64,000 nucleotides of DNA from Anaerolineae bacterium (GTDB lineage: Bacteria; Chloroflexota; Anaerolineae; Aggregatilineales; Phototrophicaceae): positions 62,001 through 126,000 of the forward strand of contig JALHNB010000007.1 in assembly GCA_022843745.1 (NCBI GenBank). The letters are read 5' to 3'. Of the stretch, positions 52,328 through 61,399 are shown one piece after another. Within the stretch, counting starts at the first letter, position 1; each line of letters opens with the position of its first letter. A program made the translations under genes and the position numbers. The notes under the pieces were generated by a model. The model had not been told where the DNA came from and did no database searches. It was given only the letters and a program-made list of their open reading frames with translations.

Positions 52328-54697
52328 CTAGACTCCGTTCGTATGTTCTTGGATAACCCGCCAAATTTTGTCCGCACCGAGTGGCATATCGAGATGCTTT
52401 ATACCCAGCGGTGACAAGGCATCGACAACCGCGTTTACGACAGCGGGAGTTGCGGCAATTGTGCCTGTTTCGCCCGCGCCTTTAACGCCAAGCGGGTTTA
52501 CGGGCGTGGGCGTTTCGGTGCGATCCAACTCGAATGGCGGGAAAAAGTCTGCGCGTGGCAGGGCGTAATCCATCAGTGAGCCGGTAATCAGTTGACCATT
52601 TTCGTCGTAGACTGCGGCTTCCCAAAGCGCCTGGGCGACACCTTGCGCGATGCCACCGTGTACCTGTCCTTCGACAATCATGGGATTAATGACGTTGCCG
52701 ACATCATCGACAGCGATATAGCGTTTGATTTCGATGCTGCCTGTGCTGGGATCAACCTCGACCACGCAGATGTGCGTGCCGAATGGATAGGTGCAGTTGG
52801 GCGGGTCGTAGTAGGTGGTATCGTCCAAAAATGGCTCCATACCTTGTGGCAGGCTGTAGGCCAGCGCCGCAGCGCCAGCGATTTCCTGAATCGTTTTGGC
52901 TCTGTCCGGCGCACCTTTGACGTGAACTTTGCCGTCCTGAAACACCACATCTTCGACTGCCGCTTCGAGCATGTGCGCACCTAGCGCTTTCGCTTTTTCC
53001 TTGATTTTTTGCAGGCTGTTGTAGACGGCGACTGTGCCAACTGCTGTGCTGCGGCTGCCATAAGTGCCGTAGCCGAAAGGTGTGCCGAGCGTGTCGCTGT
53101 GCTGGACGGTCACGTCCTCAACCGCGATTCCGAGTTCACCCGCCACAACTTGCGAGACACTGGTTTCGTGTCCTTGTCCGTGCGTCTGTGACCCGGTGGT
53201 GACAACGACTTTGCCCGTCAGATGGACACGGACATTGGCGCTTTCCCAGAGAGCCGCACCCCAACCTTCTCCTGGCAGCCCGATCCAGGCCGACGGCGCA
53301 ACGCCACAAATTTCGATATAGGTCGAAAAGCCGACACCCAGGTAACGCCCCTGCTGACGCGCTTCGGCCTGTTCTTTGCGGAAATTTGCGTAATCCAGCA
53401 TTTCCAGTGCGCGATCCAGGGCTTTGTCATAATCGCCGCTGTCATATTTCAGCCCGCGCAGAATGATCGGGTCGTAGGGGAAATCCTCCGGCTGGATGAA
53501 GTTTTTGCGTCGCACCTCAACGGGATCCATGTTCAGCTCCCGCGCGACGAGATCAACAGCACGCTCGACCACATAGGTGGCTTCCGGGCGGCCTGCGCCG
53601 CGATAGGCATCGACCATACCCGTGTTGGTGTAAACACCGAAAACACGACAGAAAATATTCGGAATCTTGTACGCGCCGGAGAGCATACGCCCGTAGAGGG
53701 TGGTGGGGATGCCGGGGGCGATGGTCGAGAGAACGCCACCCAGGTTAGCATAGGTGTTGACCTTCAGCGACGTGATTGTGCCATCGCGTTTTGCGCCGAC
53801 TTCGATGTCGGTGATGTGGTCGCGTCCGTGTGTGGTGGAGATGTAATTTTCGGAGCGTGTTTCCATCCAGCGCACTGGGCGTCCGAGCTTTTTCGACAGT
53901 GCTGGCATAAGGCAATATTCTGGATATAAAAATATTTTTGCACCGAAGCCGCCGCCAATCTGGGGTGAGATCACGCGCACTTTGGTTTCGGGGATGCCAA
54001 AAACAAAGGCGGTTATCAACAGGCGCATAACGTGCGGCGCTTGCGAAGTCATCCAGATGGTGTATTCGCCCGTCGCTGCCAGATATTGTGCAATACACCC
54101 ACGTGGTTCCATCGGCGTTGGAATAAGGCGCTGGTTGAGGATATGCTGCTTGACCACGATGTCCGCTGAATGAAGCGCCTGGTCAACGGCAGATTGGTCG
54201 CCAACCGTCCATTCCATGCAGACATTATTGGGTGCGTTTTCATGGAGTTGTGGCGCTCCAGGCTGTGTCGCTTTGTAAGCGTCCACGACGACAGGCAGCG
54301 GCTCCCAATCGACTTCGATAAGTTCCAGTGCGTCCTCGGCGGTGTAGCGATCTTCGGCTACTACGACAGCTACGCCTGCGCCCGTAAAGGTCACTTTGTC
54401 GATTTCCAGAATGCGGGGCGTATTCGCGTTGTTTTGGACACCACCTGCCTGCCATGCGCAGGGAAGGGGATTCACATCGGCAAAATCTTTTCCAGTAAAA
54501 ACGCCCAAAACGCCCGGAAGCGCTTTGGCTTTGTCGATATTGATACTTTTAATATTGGCATGAGCGTAAGGGCTGCGAAGGATTGCTGCGTAAGCCAGGC
54601 CGGGGAGTTTGATGTCCTCCAGATACTTCGCCTCGCCTGTGATCAGGCGGGGGTCCTCACGGCGTTTGATGCGCGATCCAACAACTGCGGTAGCCAT
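52328..54697 (-). CDS. Molybdenum-binding large subunit, form II CoxL-like
   Basis: The Mo-MCD subunit with 789 residues. GGGFGAKIFLYPEY and the catalytic Glu in GVKGAGETGTIAATPA are present. The active-site loop is A364-Y-R-G-A-G-R370, the form II motif, not the AYxCSFR of true CO dehydrogenase, which supplies the Cys that binds copper. So CO is unlikely to be the main substrate; other hydroxylation substrates (aldehydes, purines, aromatics) are possible. It is 3 bp from both neighbours. Confidence 0.93.
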   Translation of the reverse strand: MATAVVGSRIKRREDPRLITGEAKYLEDIKLPGLAYAAILRSPYAHANIKSINIDKAKALPGVLGVFTGKDFADVNPLPCAWQAGGVQNNANTPRILEIDKVTFTGAGVAVVVAEDRYTAEDALELIEVDWEPLPVVVDAYKATQPGAPQLHENAPNNVCMEWTVGDQSAVDQALHSADIVVKQHILNQRLIPTPMEPRGCIAQYLAATGEYTIWMTSQAPHVMRLLITAFVFGIPETKVRVISPQIGGGFGAKIFLYPEYCLMPALSKKLGRPVRWMETRSENYISTTHGRDHITDIEVGAKRDGTITSLKVNTYANLGGVLSTIAPGIPTTLYGRMLSGAYKIPNIFCRVFGVYTNTGMVDAYRGAGRPEATYVVERAVDLVARELNMDPVEVRRKNFIQPEDFPYDPIILRGLKYDSGDYDKALDRALEMLDYANFRKEQAEARQQGRYLGVGFSTYIEICGVAPSAWIGLPGEGWGAALWESANVRVHLTGKVVVTTGSQTHGQGHETSVSQVVAGELGIAVEDVTVQHSDTLGTPFGYGTYGSRSTAVGTVAVYNSLQKIKEKAKALGAHMLEAAVEDVVFQDGKVHVKGAPDRAKTIQEIAGAAALAYSLPQGMEPFLDDTTYYDPPNCTYPFGTHICVVEVDPSTGSIEIKRYIAVDDVGNVINPMIVEGQVHGGIAQGVAQALWEAAVYDENGQLITGSLMDYALPRADFFPPFELDRTETPTPVNPLGVKGAGETGTIAATPAVVNAVVDALSPLGIKHLDMPLGADKIWRVIQEHTNGV

Positions 54698-54700
54698 CGC

Positions 54701-55165
54701 TCATCCTCCCATCTTTTCGGAGGCGTTTTTGACCGCCGCGACGATATTCTGGTAGCCTGTACAGCGGCACAGGTTGCCTTCCAAACCGTGACGGATTTCT
54801 TCGTCGCTGGGATGGGGATTATTTTCCAGCAGTGCAATGGATGCCATAATCATGCCCGGCGTGCAGTAACCACATTGCAAACCATGTTTTTCCCAGAAAC
54901 TTTCCTGCATGGGGTGGAGTGGGCCGTCTTGCGCAAGGCTCTCAATCGTCTGCACATCGCTCCCATCAGCTTGCACTGCCAACATGGTGCAGGATTTGAG
55001 CGCTTTGCCATCCAGATGCACAGTGCATGACCCACATTGGCTGGTGTCACAGCCGATTTTCGTGCCTGTCAGCGCCAAGTCTTCACGCAGGAAATGCACC
55101 AACAGCGTCCTCGGCGTGACATCCCGTTCGTGAAGCGTTCCGTTGACTGTTATTTTTACTTGCAT
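54701..55165 (-). CDS. 2Fe-2S subunit, CoxS-like
   Basis: The small electron-transfer subunit with 154 residues. The plant-type cluster uses C39, C44, C47 and C59 ([13 protein letters not shown]); the second uses C98, C101, C133 and C135 (CGYC, CRC). It starts the operon, behind a perfect AGGAGG site (55173-55178) 7 bases from the ATG. Leader DNA follows on its 5' side. Confidence 0.95.
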   Translation of the reverse strand: MQVKITVNGTLHERDVTPRTLLVHFLREDLALTGTKIGCDTSQCGSCTVHLDGKALKSCTMLAVQADGSDVQTIESLAQDGPLHPMQESFWEKHGLQCGYCTPGMIMASIALLENNPHPSDEEIRHGLEGNLCRCTGYQNIVAAVKNASEKMGG

Positions 55166-55479
55166 GAATATTCCTCCTAAAAAGTGATCTCCAGTCTTTA
55201 CCTTTTTGACTCTACTTGCAGGGCTGTGATCTCCTTTCGTGACATGCGCATGGATTATGAGGAAATTATTTACTATTTTATGCGCTGCAAATTATAGCAT
55301 GTGGATTTGATCCTGCTACCTTGTTAAAAACTAAATCATTTCCTCCTCATGAGGCGTCTCAATTGAAATTTTTAGATAGTTTTCAGCGATATGTTAATAA
55401 GGAATCTGCAAGTTTCAACAAGATATACTTCATATTATAACGATGGAAGTCTTGAAAAGCTGGAGTTGGGTTAACGGAT
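55166..55479. promoter_or_regulatory. Divergent control region of the cox-like operon and the wbp-like genes
   Basis: 314 bp, A/T-rich, no gene. On the minus strand an extended -10 (TGCTATAAT, complement of 55291-55299) would start the cox-like operon with a ~120-base leader. GTGATCTCC occurs twice in that leader (55184-55192 and 55226-55234). CCTCATGAGG (55345-55354) is a perfect palindrome between the two transcription units. No -35 box is clear on either strand. Confidence 0.5.
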
Positions 55480-56049
55480 ATGGTTACAGTCAATAATGAA
55501 TCCGACATCTACATTCACCCTACGGCACTGGTCGAAACCGGGGCGATTATCAGCGCTCGGACAAAAATATGGCATCTTTGCCATATCCGCCGGGACGCTC
55601 AGATTGGCGAGGAATGTGTATTAGGGAGAGGCGTTTTTGTCGATTCAGGTGTTCAGATTGGCAGCCGGGTAAAAATTCAGAATTATGTCTCTGTTTTTCA
55701 TGGTGTCACGATAGAAGACGGCGTTTTTGTTGGCCCCCATGTCTGTTTCACCAATGATCTGATGCCCCGCGCCGTTAACCCGGATATGTCGCTCAAGAGC
55801 CTGGATGATTGGACAGTGAGCGAGACACGGGTGCAGCAGGGGGCGGCTATAGGCGCAAACAGTACCATTCGTTGTGGCATTACGATTGGTCGTTGGGCGA
55901 TGATCGGCGCGGGCAGCGTGGTCACGCGCGACGTGCCGGATTATGCGCTGGTCGTAGGTAACCCTGCTCGGTTGATCGGCTATGTTTGCGCTTGCGGGAA
56001 TCGCCAGACGACGCTTGAAGCCGCCCGCGATTGTGAGTGCCAAAAATAA
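55480..56049 (+). CDS. Left-handed beta-helix N-acetyltransferase, WbpD/WlbB-like
   Basis: A 189-residue hexapeptide-repeat protein. IHPTALVETGAIISARTKIWHLCHI is the N-terminus of WbpD-type enzymes, with the catalytic His in SVFHGVTIEDG or nearby, and WAMIGAGSVVTRDVPDYALVVGNPARLIG at the end. WbpD acetylates the 3-amino group of UDP-GlcNAc(3NH2)A. The next three genes are the other steps of the same pathway. Confidence 0.87.
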   Translation: MVTVNNESDIYIHPTALVETGAIISARTKIWHLCHIRRDAQIGEECVLGRGVFVDSGVQIGSRVKIQNYVSVFHGVTIEDGVFVGPHVCFTNDLMPRAVNPDMSLKSLDDWTVSETRVQQGAAIGANSTIRCGITIGRWAMIGAGSVVTRDVPDYALVVGNPARLIGYVCACGNRQTTLEAARDCECQK

Positions 56050-56063
56050 TAAGTATCTCGTGT

Positions 56064-56092
56064 AAAGGTGACCCGCCGGGTCGCCCCTACGA
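56064..56092. repeat. Short palindromic repeat, family B-like
   Basis: GACCCGCCGGGTC (56070-56082) followed by GCCCCTACGA. It sits in the 86-bp spacer before the aminotransferase gene. Confidence 0.55.
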
Positions 56093-56135
56093 AAATGACC
56101 AGCGAACTGACTATAAATTGATAGGAACAAAACTC

Positions 56136-57236
56136 ATGATACAAGAAAAAACGATGCAGATTGCAATTGCCAGGCCGCAGATTGGCGAGGAAGAAAAAGA
56201 AGCTGTGGTCGCTATTCTCAGCAGCGGTGAACTGGTTCAAGGCAAAAAAGTGGCTGAATTCGAGGGGCTTTTTGCCGCTTATCATGGCGCGAAACACGGT
56301 ATTGCCATGAACAATGGCACGACGGCGCTGATGGCTGCCATGATGGCGCATGGGATTGGGCTGGGCGATGAGGTCATTATTCCGGCCTTCAGCTTTTTCG
56401 CGACGGCCTCTTGTATCATGAGCGTTGGCGCACATCCAGTTTTTGCCGATATTGACCCGGACACATTCAACCTGTCGCCGGAAAGCGCCGAGGCCGTTAT
56501 CACCGAAAAAACAAAAGCGATCATGCCTGTTCACCTCTATGGATACCCGGCGGATATGCCGCGTTTTGAAGCGTTGTGCCAAAAGTACAATCTTGTTCTG
56601 CTGGAAGATGCCGCGCAAGCACATGGGGCAGCCATTCATGATCGCTATGTCGGCACATGGGGAACGGCGAGTTTCAGTTTTTACCCCACTAAAAATATGA
56701 CGACAGGCGAGGGTGGCATGGTGCTGACCGATGACGATGAAATCGCCCGCCGACTGCGCATGATCCGCAACCAGGGGATGAACACGCAGTATTACCACGA
56801 GACGTTGGGTTATAACTTCCGCATGACCAATATGTCGGCAGCTATCGGCATTCCGCAGTTGAAACACCTGCCAGACTGGACGCAAAGCCGTATTGCCAAC
56901 GCCGAATATTTCAACAAAAACATGCAGGGTGTTAAAACGCCTGTGCCGCAGTCAGGCTTTAAGCATGTTTATCACCAATATACCGTTCGCGTCCCTGAAG
57001 GGGTCAGCCGCGATGCCGTAACCAAGCGCCTGAACGAACGCGGCATCGGCGTGCGTGTCTATTATCCACTGCCAATTTACAAGCAGCCTGTTCTGTTACA
57101 GACCGGAAGATATGACAATATAACGCTTCCTGAAACCGATAAGGCGACTCTGGAAGTATTCAGCCTGCCTGTTCACCCCGGTCTGAATGATGAAGAACGG
57201 GCTTATATCGTTGATGAGGTAAACAAGTTATGTTAA
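56136..57236 (+). CDS. DegT/DnrJ/EryC1 aminotransferase, WbpE/WlbC-like
   Basis: A PLP sugar aminotransferase with 366 residues. IAMNNGTTALMAAMMAHG, EDAAQAHGA (Asp binds the pyridine N) and SFYPTKNMTTGEGG (Schiff-base Lys) are the family motifs. WbpE aminates the 3-keto sugar made by WbpB. ATG 56136 follows ATAGGAAC; ATG 56154 would also work. It overlaps the dehydrogenase gene by 7 bp. Confidence 0.9.
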   Translation: MIQEKTMQIAIARPQIGEEEKEAVVAILSSGELVQGKKVAEFEGLFAAYHGAKHGIAMNNGTTALMAAMMAHGIGLGDEVIIPAFSFFATASCIMSVGAHPVFADIDPDTFNLSPESAEAVITEKTKAIMPVHLYGYPADMPRFEALCQKYNLVLLEDAAQAHGAAIHDRYVGTWGTASFSFYPTKNMTTGEGGMVLTDDDEIARRLRMIRNQGMNTQYYHETLGYNFRMTNMSAAIGIPQLKHLPDWTQSRIANAEYFNKNMQGVKTPVPQSGFKHVYHQYTVRVPEGVSRDAVTKRLNERGIGVRVYYPLPIYKQPVLLQTGRYDNITLPETDKATLEVFSLPVHPGLNDEERAYIVDEVNKLC

Positions 57237-58237
57237 AAGCCGCCGTTATTGGTGTTGGCAGCATGGGGCGCAACCACGCCCGTGTTTATCGCGAGATGGA
57301 AGGCGTTGAACTGGTGGGTATTGGCGACCAGAACGCACAAACGGCAGCTAAAGTTGGGGCGAGTTTTGTCGTTCCCTACTACACCGACTATCTGAAGCTG
57401 ATCGACGAATGCAAGCCTGATCTGGTGTCGTTGGCAGTGCCGACCAGCCTGCATTTTAAAATTGGATGTGAGCTAATCGAACGTGGTGTTCACGTTTTGA
57501 TCGAGAAACCTATCGCCAGTACCGTTGAAGAAGCTGAAAAACTCATCGAGTTGGCGCGTCAAAAAGGCGTTACGCTGGCGGTGGGTCATATCGAGCGTTT
57601 TAACCCGGCTGTCATGGAACTGCGCCGCCGGGTGCGGGAAGGCATGGCCGGACGTATCTATAAGATTCACACGCAGCGCCTTAGCCCCTATCCGCCGCGT
57701 ATTCAGGATGCAGGTGTCGTTCTTGATCTGGCTTCCCATGATATTGACCTGATGCGCTACCTGATGGAGCGACCTGTTCTCCGGCTGTATGCTGAGACGC
57801 TGCAAACGATCCATTCCGGGCGTGAGGATATGTTCAATGGGATTATGCGTTTCCAGGGCGGCGCGATTGGGATATTGGACGTGAACTGGATTACCCCAAC
57901 GAAGATTCGTCGTCTGACCATTACGGGCGCACGAGGCATGTTCACGTGCGATCTGCTGTCACAGGAATTATTCTTCTACGAGAACGAAAACGCCCCCAGC
58001 CAATGGGATACGCTGAGTATCCTGCGCGGCGTGAGTGAGGGTAATGTGCTGGGTATTCGGATTGCGCGTCACGAACCGCTGGCAGCAGAACTGGCTGATT
58101 TTGTCGGCGCTGTCGAGCGCGGCATCAGCCCAACTGTAACTGGCTATGATGGTCTGGAAACTCTACGAATCGCCCTGGATTTTATGCGATCTGGCGAGGT
58201 TTCGGAGATTATCAACGAGGAAAAGGTTGCGCTTTGA
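57230..58237 (+). CDS. UDP-GlcNAcA 3-dehydrogenase-like Gfo/Idh protein, WbpB/WlbA-like
   Basis: An NAD-dependent dehydrogenase with 335 residues. VIGVGSMGRNHARVYREM is the Rossmann loop; LIEKPIASTVEEAEKLI gives the EKP Lys, and LDLASHDIDLMRYL holds the conserved His. WbpB oxidises the 3-OH of UDP-GlcNAcA, and its partner WbpE uses the product, which explains the tight overlap. It also overlaps the epimerase gene by 4 bp. Confidence 0.9.
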   Translation: MLKAAVIGVGSMGRNHARVYREMEGVELVGIGDQNAQTAAKVGASFVVPYYTDYLKLIDECKPDLVSLAVPTSLHFKIGCELIERGVHVLIEKPIASTVEEAEKLIELARQKGVTLAVGHIERFNPAVMELRRRVREGMAGRIYKIHTQRLSPYPPRIQDAGVVLDLASHDIDLMRYLMERPVLRLYAETLQTIHSGREDMFNGIMRFQGGAIGILDVNWITPTKIRRLTITGARGMFTCDLLSQELFFYENENAPSQWDTLSILRGVSEGNVLGIRIARHEPLAAELADFVGAVERGISPTVTGYDGLETLRIALDFMRSGEVSEIINEEKVAL

Positions 58238-59328
58238 TGAAGATTATGACGGTTGTTGGGACGCGCCCGGAGTTTGTTCAAACGTCCCCTGTGAGCAAAG
58301 CGATTCGCAGGCAGCACACCGAGATACTTGTCCACACAGGTCAGCATTACGATGATAAGATGTCGAATGTTTTCTTTGAGGAGTTGAATCTGCCTGTGCC
58401 GGAATTGAACCTGGGGGTTGGCAGCGGCAGTCATGGACAGCAGACCGGGCAAATCCTGGCGAAGATCGAAGAAGCCATGCTGGCGACACAGCCGGATTGG
58501 GTCGTGGTTTTTGGCGATACCAATTCGACAGTCGCCGGGGCGATGGCAGCCGCCAAGTTGGGTATTCCTATTGCGCACATCGAAGCCGGACTTCGCAGTT
58601 ATGATCGCGCGATGCCGGAAGAAATCAACCGCGTGATTACCGATCACATCAGCACGATTTTGTTCGCGCCGACACAGGTCGCTGTCGATAACCTCGCAAA
58701 AGAGGGGATTACCCAAAATGTTCAGCTCATCGGCGATGTCCGCATTGATCTGATTTTGGGATTGGTGGAACGTGCGCGTCAACGGCAACCCGCACTTCTG
58801 AAACAGATTGGGCTAGAAGACGGTCAAGACGGTCAAGACCGTCAGGGGTTCGCTGTGACCACGATTCATCGCGCTTCGAATACCGATGATCCTGAACGCC
58901 TTCGCGCCATTATCGAATCATTGAATCGGATGGATTTGGCAGTCGTCCTGCCGATGCACCCGCGTTTAATCAAGATGGTAGAAGCAGTTGGCCTGAAATT
59001 TGCCGATCATGTCCATACGATTGAACCCGTTGGCCTGCTGGATATGGTCGCGCTGCTGGATGCCTGCAAAATTGTTGTTACGGACAGCGGCGGCCTCCAG
59101 AAAGAGGCTTACATGCTGCGCCGTCCGACGGTTACTGTGCGTAACACCACAGAATGGACGGAGACTGTTTTCTCAGGCTGGAATCGGCTGTGTGAACCGG
59201 ACTGGGAGCATTTTAGCGCTGCGATCAACGAAGCTCGTGGCCCTGTGCCTGCTGAGCATCCCGATTTTTATGGCAAATTGGGCGTGAGCGAACGGATCGT
59301 CGCCGCGCTTGCAACCTTTAATCGCTAA
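58234..59328 (+). CDS. UDP-N-acetylglucosamine 2-epimerase-type enzyme, WbpI-like
   Basis: A non-hydrolysing 2-epimerase with 364 residues. VVGTRPEFVQTSPV (catalytic region), HTGQHYDDKMS, GDTNSTVAGA, HIEAGLRSYDRAMPEEINRVITDH, and DSGGLQKEA with RPTVTVRNTTEW follow the family. In this context the substrate is probably UDP-GlcNAc3NAcA (WbpI), giving UDP-ManNAc3NAcA, rather than UDP-GlcNAc (WecB). A 9-bp repeat (GGTCAAGAC) near 58818-58848 encodes an EDGQDGQDRQG insert in a surface loop. Confidence 0.9.
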   Translation: MMKIMTVVGTRPEFVQTSPVSKAIRRQHTEILVHTGQHYDDKMSNVFFEELNLPVPELNLGVGSGSHGQQTGQILAKIEEAMLATQPDWVVVFGDTNSTVAGAMAAAKLGIPIAHIEAGLRSYDRAMPEEINRVITDHISTILFAPTQVAVDNLAKEGITQNVQLIGDVRIDLILGLVERARQRQPALLKQIGLEDGQDGQDRQGFAVTTIHRASNTDDPERLRAIIESLNRMDLAVVLPMHPRLIKMVEAVGLKFADHVHTIEPVGLLDMVALLDACKIVVTDSGGLQKEAYMLRRPTVTVRNTTEWTETVFSGWNRLCEPDWEHFSAAINEARGPVPAEHPDFYGKLGVSERIVAALATFNR

Positions 59329-59361
59329 AATCCATTCCTGAAAAATACAAATCGCATTACA

Positions 59362-59394
59362 ACGTGCCGGGAAAATTCTTCCTGGTACGTTTTT
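59362..59394 (+). terminator. Intrinsic terminator after the epimerase gene
   Basis: A 12-bp stem, ACGTGCCGGGAA with TTCCTGGTACGT (two G-T pairs), a 5-base loop and a run of T. It closes the wbp-like transcript, 34 bases after the stop codon. Confidence 0.9.
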
Positions 59395-59441
59395 GTTTGA
59401 TAGAATAGGAGCAATCGGATGAAATAGACGAGGTGAGGCTT

Positions 59442-61358
59442 ATGTCCGTCAATCTCACGCGCCAGTTGACGGTTATCATGGGGGTATTTATTTTCCTGAC
59501 TGCATCGGCGGCTATTATCCCCGCTTATTTGCTGATTCGTAGTGAACTTGAGCAGCAGGTGATTAGCCGCGTTGAAGATGCGCGTCAGCACAGCTCGTTG
59601 ATTCTTGATTTTGAGCAGATACAACTCGAAAGCCTGGTTACACTGGCGTCGGAACGTCCAACGCTCAAAAGCCTGGTCGAGCAGCGCGACTGGGTGGCTC
59701 TGGATGATTACCTGGAAGATTTTAAACGAAATACACCCCTCGATTATCTCTATGTCCTCGAAGAAAATAACAATATTGTTGGCGGAAGCGCCCCAACAGA
59801 TACGGAACTGGCTTTAACGAACACGCATAGCGTCGAAAACTTTGGTTTGATTACAGGGGCTATCCGGTTAGATGATGAATTTGCAAATCGGCTGAGTCAG
59901 CAAACAGGTTTCATGTATCATTTTTTACCTGAAACTGACGTGACAGGCAGTTTCCAACGAACAATTGATGGGATTCGTTATTACGGGCATATTCGCTCAC
60001 TCGAAGGATTCGCAAACACGCCTTCTGCGGCGTTAGAAATTTTGCTGCCGCTGCAAGGCTTGCTGGCTGTAGAAGGCAGGGTCGTGGGATTACTGTTGTT
60101 GACGACTTTGGCTGTTACGATCATTGCATCATTTGCAGGCGGCTTCTATATTCGCACACGCCTTCACCCACTGCGGCAGCTCACATCGGCGGCGCAGCGC
60201 ATCGGGCAGGGCGATTTATCGACTCCGATTCAGGCGGCATCGAAAACAACTGAAGTACGCGCATTGGCGGATGTATTGGAAAAAAGCCGCTTACATCTGT
60301 CGCGAACCCTGAGCGAACTCCTGGCAGCTAAAGAATGGTCAGAATCGCTGATTCGTTCGATTGTCGAAGGTATTATTACGTTTGACGACAATGGCATCGT
60401 CACATTTTTCAGCGAAGGGGCAACGCGGATCACGCAGATTCCAGAAATGGAGGCGGTTGGGCAAAAATTAAACGCCACAATTCCGTTACTCAGCGAGACC
60501 GAAGGCACATTCAGCGATTACATCCCGCCGCAGGAAGCCCGCCGAACCGTCAAAATCAGCCTGCGTGATGGTCAGGTGATTACCGTAGCCGTGACCCGTG
60601 CTCGTGAACGTGCCGATGGACAGACGACGATTGTGCTGCGTGATGTCACCGAAGATATTCAACGCCGAAGCTTGCAGGCATATTTTCTGGCGAATGTCTC
60701 GCATGAGTTTCGTACACCTTTGGCTGGGATGAAAGTTTCGATTGAACTGCTGCTGGAAAATGTTCGTTATCTCTCTGTCGCGGAGATCAATGAACTGTTG
60801 AATTCGCTGCACTTAAGCGTATCGAGCCTGCAAAGCCTGATTGATAACCTGCTGGAAAGCAGCAAGATCGAGGCCAATCATTTCACGCTGCGTCGCCGAC
60901 CTGCGGAATTGAATCATCTTTTGGGGGAGGCCGTGCGGCTGGTGCAGCCATTTTTGAACCGTCGCCAACAAACGCTGACGCTCGATGAACCGCTGTCAAT
61001 GCCTGTGTTGAAACTCGACCCGACACGGCTGACTCAAGTGCTGGTGAATCTGCTTTCGAACGCCAGTAAATACAGCGCGATGGCAACGCCCATTGACATT
61101 CAGGTTGAAATGCGTGAACAATCGTTATATATCGCCGTCCTGGATCGTGGACAGGGGATACCCGAATCTCAGCGCGAAGTTATTTTTAAGCAGTTTGTCC
61201 GGCTGGGCGCGGAGTCCAATGCCGATTATGGCTCCGGTTTAGGTTTAGCCGTCGTGAAAGCGATTATCGAAGCGCACAGTGGACAGGTCGGTGTGGACGT
61301 GCGCGAAGGTGGCGGCTCAATATTCTGGTTCACGCTTCCGGTAGAGGAAATGGTATGA
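59442..61358 (+). CDS. Membrane sensor histidine kinase, PhoR-like
   Basis: A 638-residue kinase. A membrane helix at about 8-33, an extracytoplasmic sensor domain (about 35-200), a second helix (about 207-232), HAMP, a PAS-like domain (about 300-400), HisKA with H421 in ANVSHEFRTPLAG, and an ATPase domain with NLLSNASKYS, DRGQGIPES and GSGLGLAVVKAI. The ATG at 59442 follows GAGGTGAGG. The regulator gene follows after 28 bp. The ligand is unknown; downstream genes suggest an oxyanion. Confidence 0.93.
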   Translation: MSVNLTRQLTVIMGVFIFLTASAAIIPAYLLIRSELEQQVISRVEDARQHSSLILDFEQIQLESLVTLASERPTLKSLVEQRDWVALDDYLEDFKRNTPLDYLYVLEENNNIVGGSAPTDTELALTNTHSVENFGLITGAIRLDDEFANRLSQQTGFMYHFLPETDVTGSFQRTIDGIRYYGHIRSLEGFANTPSAALEILLPLQGLLAVEGRVVGLLLLTTLAVTIIASFAGGFYIRTRLHPLRQLTSAAQRIGQGDLSTPIQAASKTTEVRALADVLEKSRLHLSRTLSELLAAKEWSESLIRSIVEGIITFDDNGIVTFFSEGATRITQIPEMEAVGQKLNATIPLLSETEGTFSDYIPPQEARRTVKISLRDGQVITVAVTRARERADGQTTIVLRDVTEDIQRRSLQAYFLANVSHEFRTPLAGMKVSIELLLENVRYLSVAEINELLNSLHLSVSSLQSLIDNLLESSKIEANHFTLRRRPAELNHLLGEAVRLVQPFLNRRQQTLTLDEPLSMPVLKLDPTRLTQVLVNLLSNASKYSAMATPIDIQVEMREQSLYIAVLDRGQGIPESQREVIFKQFVRLGAESNADYGSGLGLAVVKAIIEAHSGQVGVDVREGGGSIFWFTLPVEEMV

Positions 61359-61399
61359 AAGCCTTCACTCCAGTAGAGGAAATAACATGAAAGCCCTCG
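61341..61399. repeat. 32-bp tandem duplication at the kinase/regulator junction
   Basis: GTAGAGGAAATGGTATGAAA (61341-) and GTAGAGGAAATAACATGAAA (61373-) start two copies of a 32-bp unit. The first holds the kinase stop codon, the second the regulator start. Confidence 0.85.
61355..61390 (+). CDS. 11-codon mini-ORF created by the duplication
   Basis: ATG at 61355 overlaps the kinase stop, encodes MKAFTPVEEIT and stops at 61390, overlapping the regulator ATG as ATGA. It is a damaged copy of the regulator start with its own GAGG site and could couple translation from kinase to regulator. No product function is suggested. Confidence 0.4.
   Translation: MKAFTPVEEIT

Noticed and set aside
52328-54697. 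True (form I) carbon monoxide dehydrogenase
   Set aside because: The loop is AYRGAGR rather than AYxCSFR, so the copper-binding Cys is absent.
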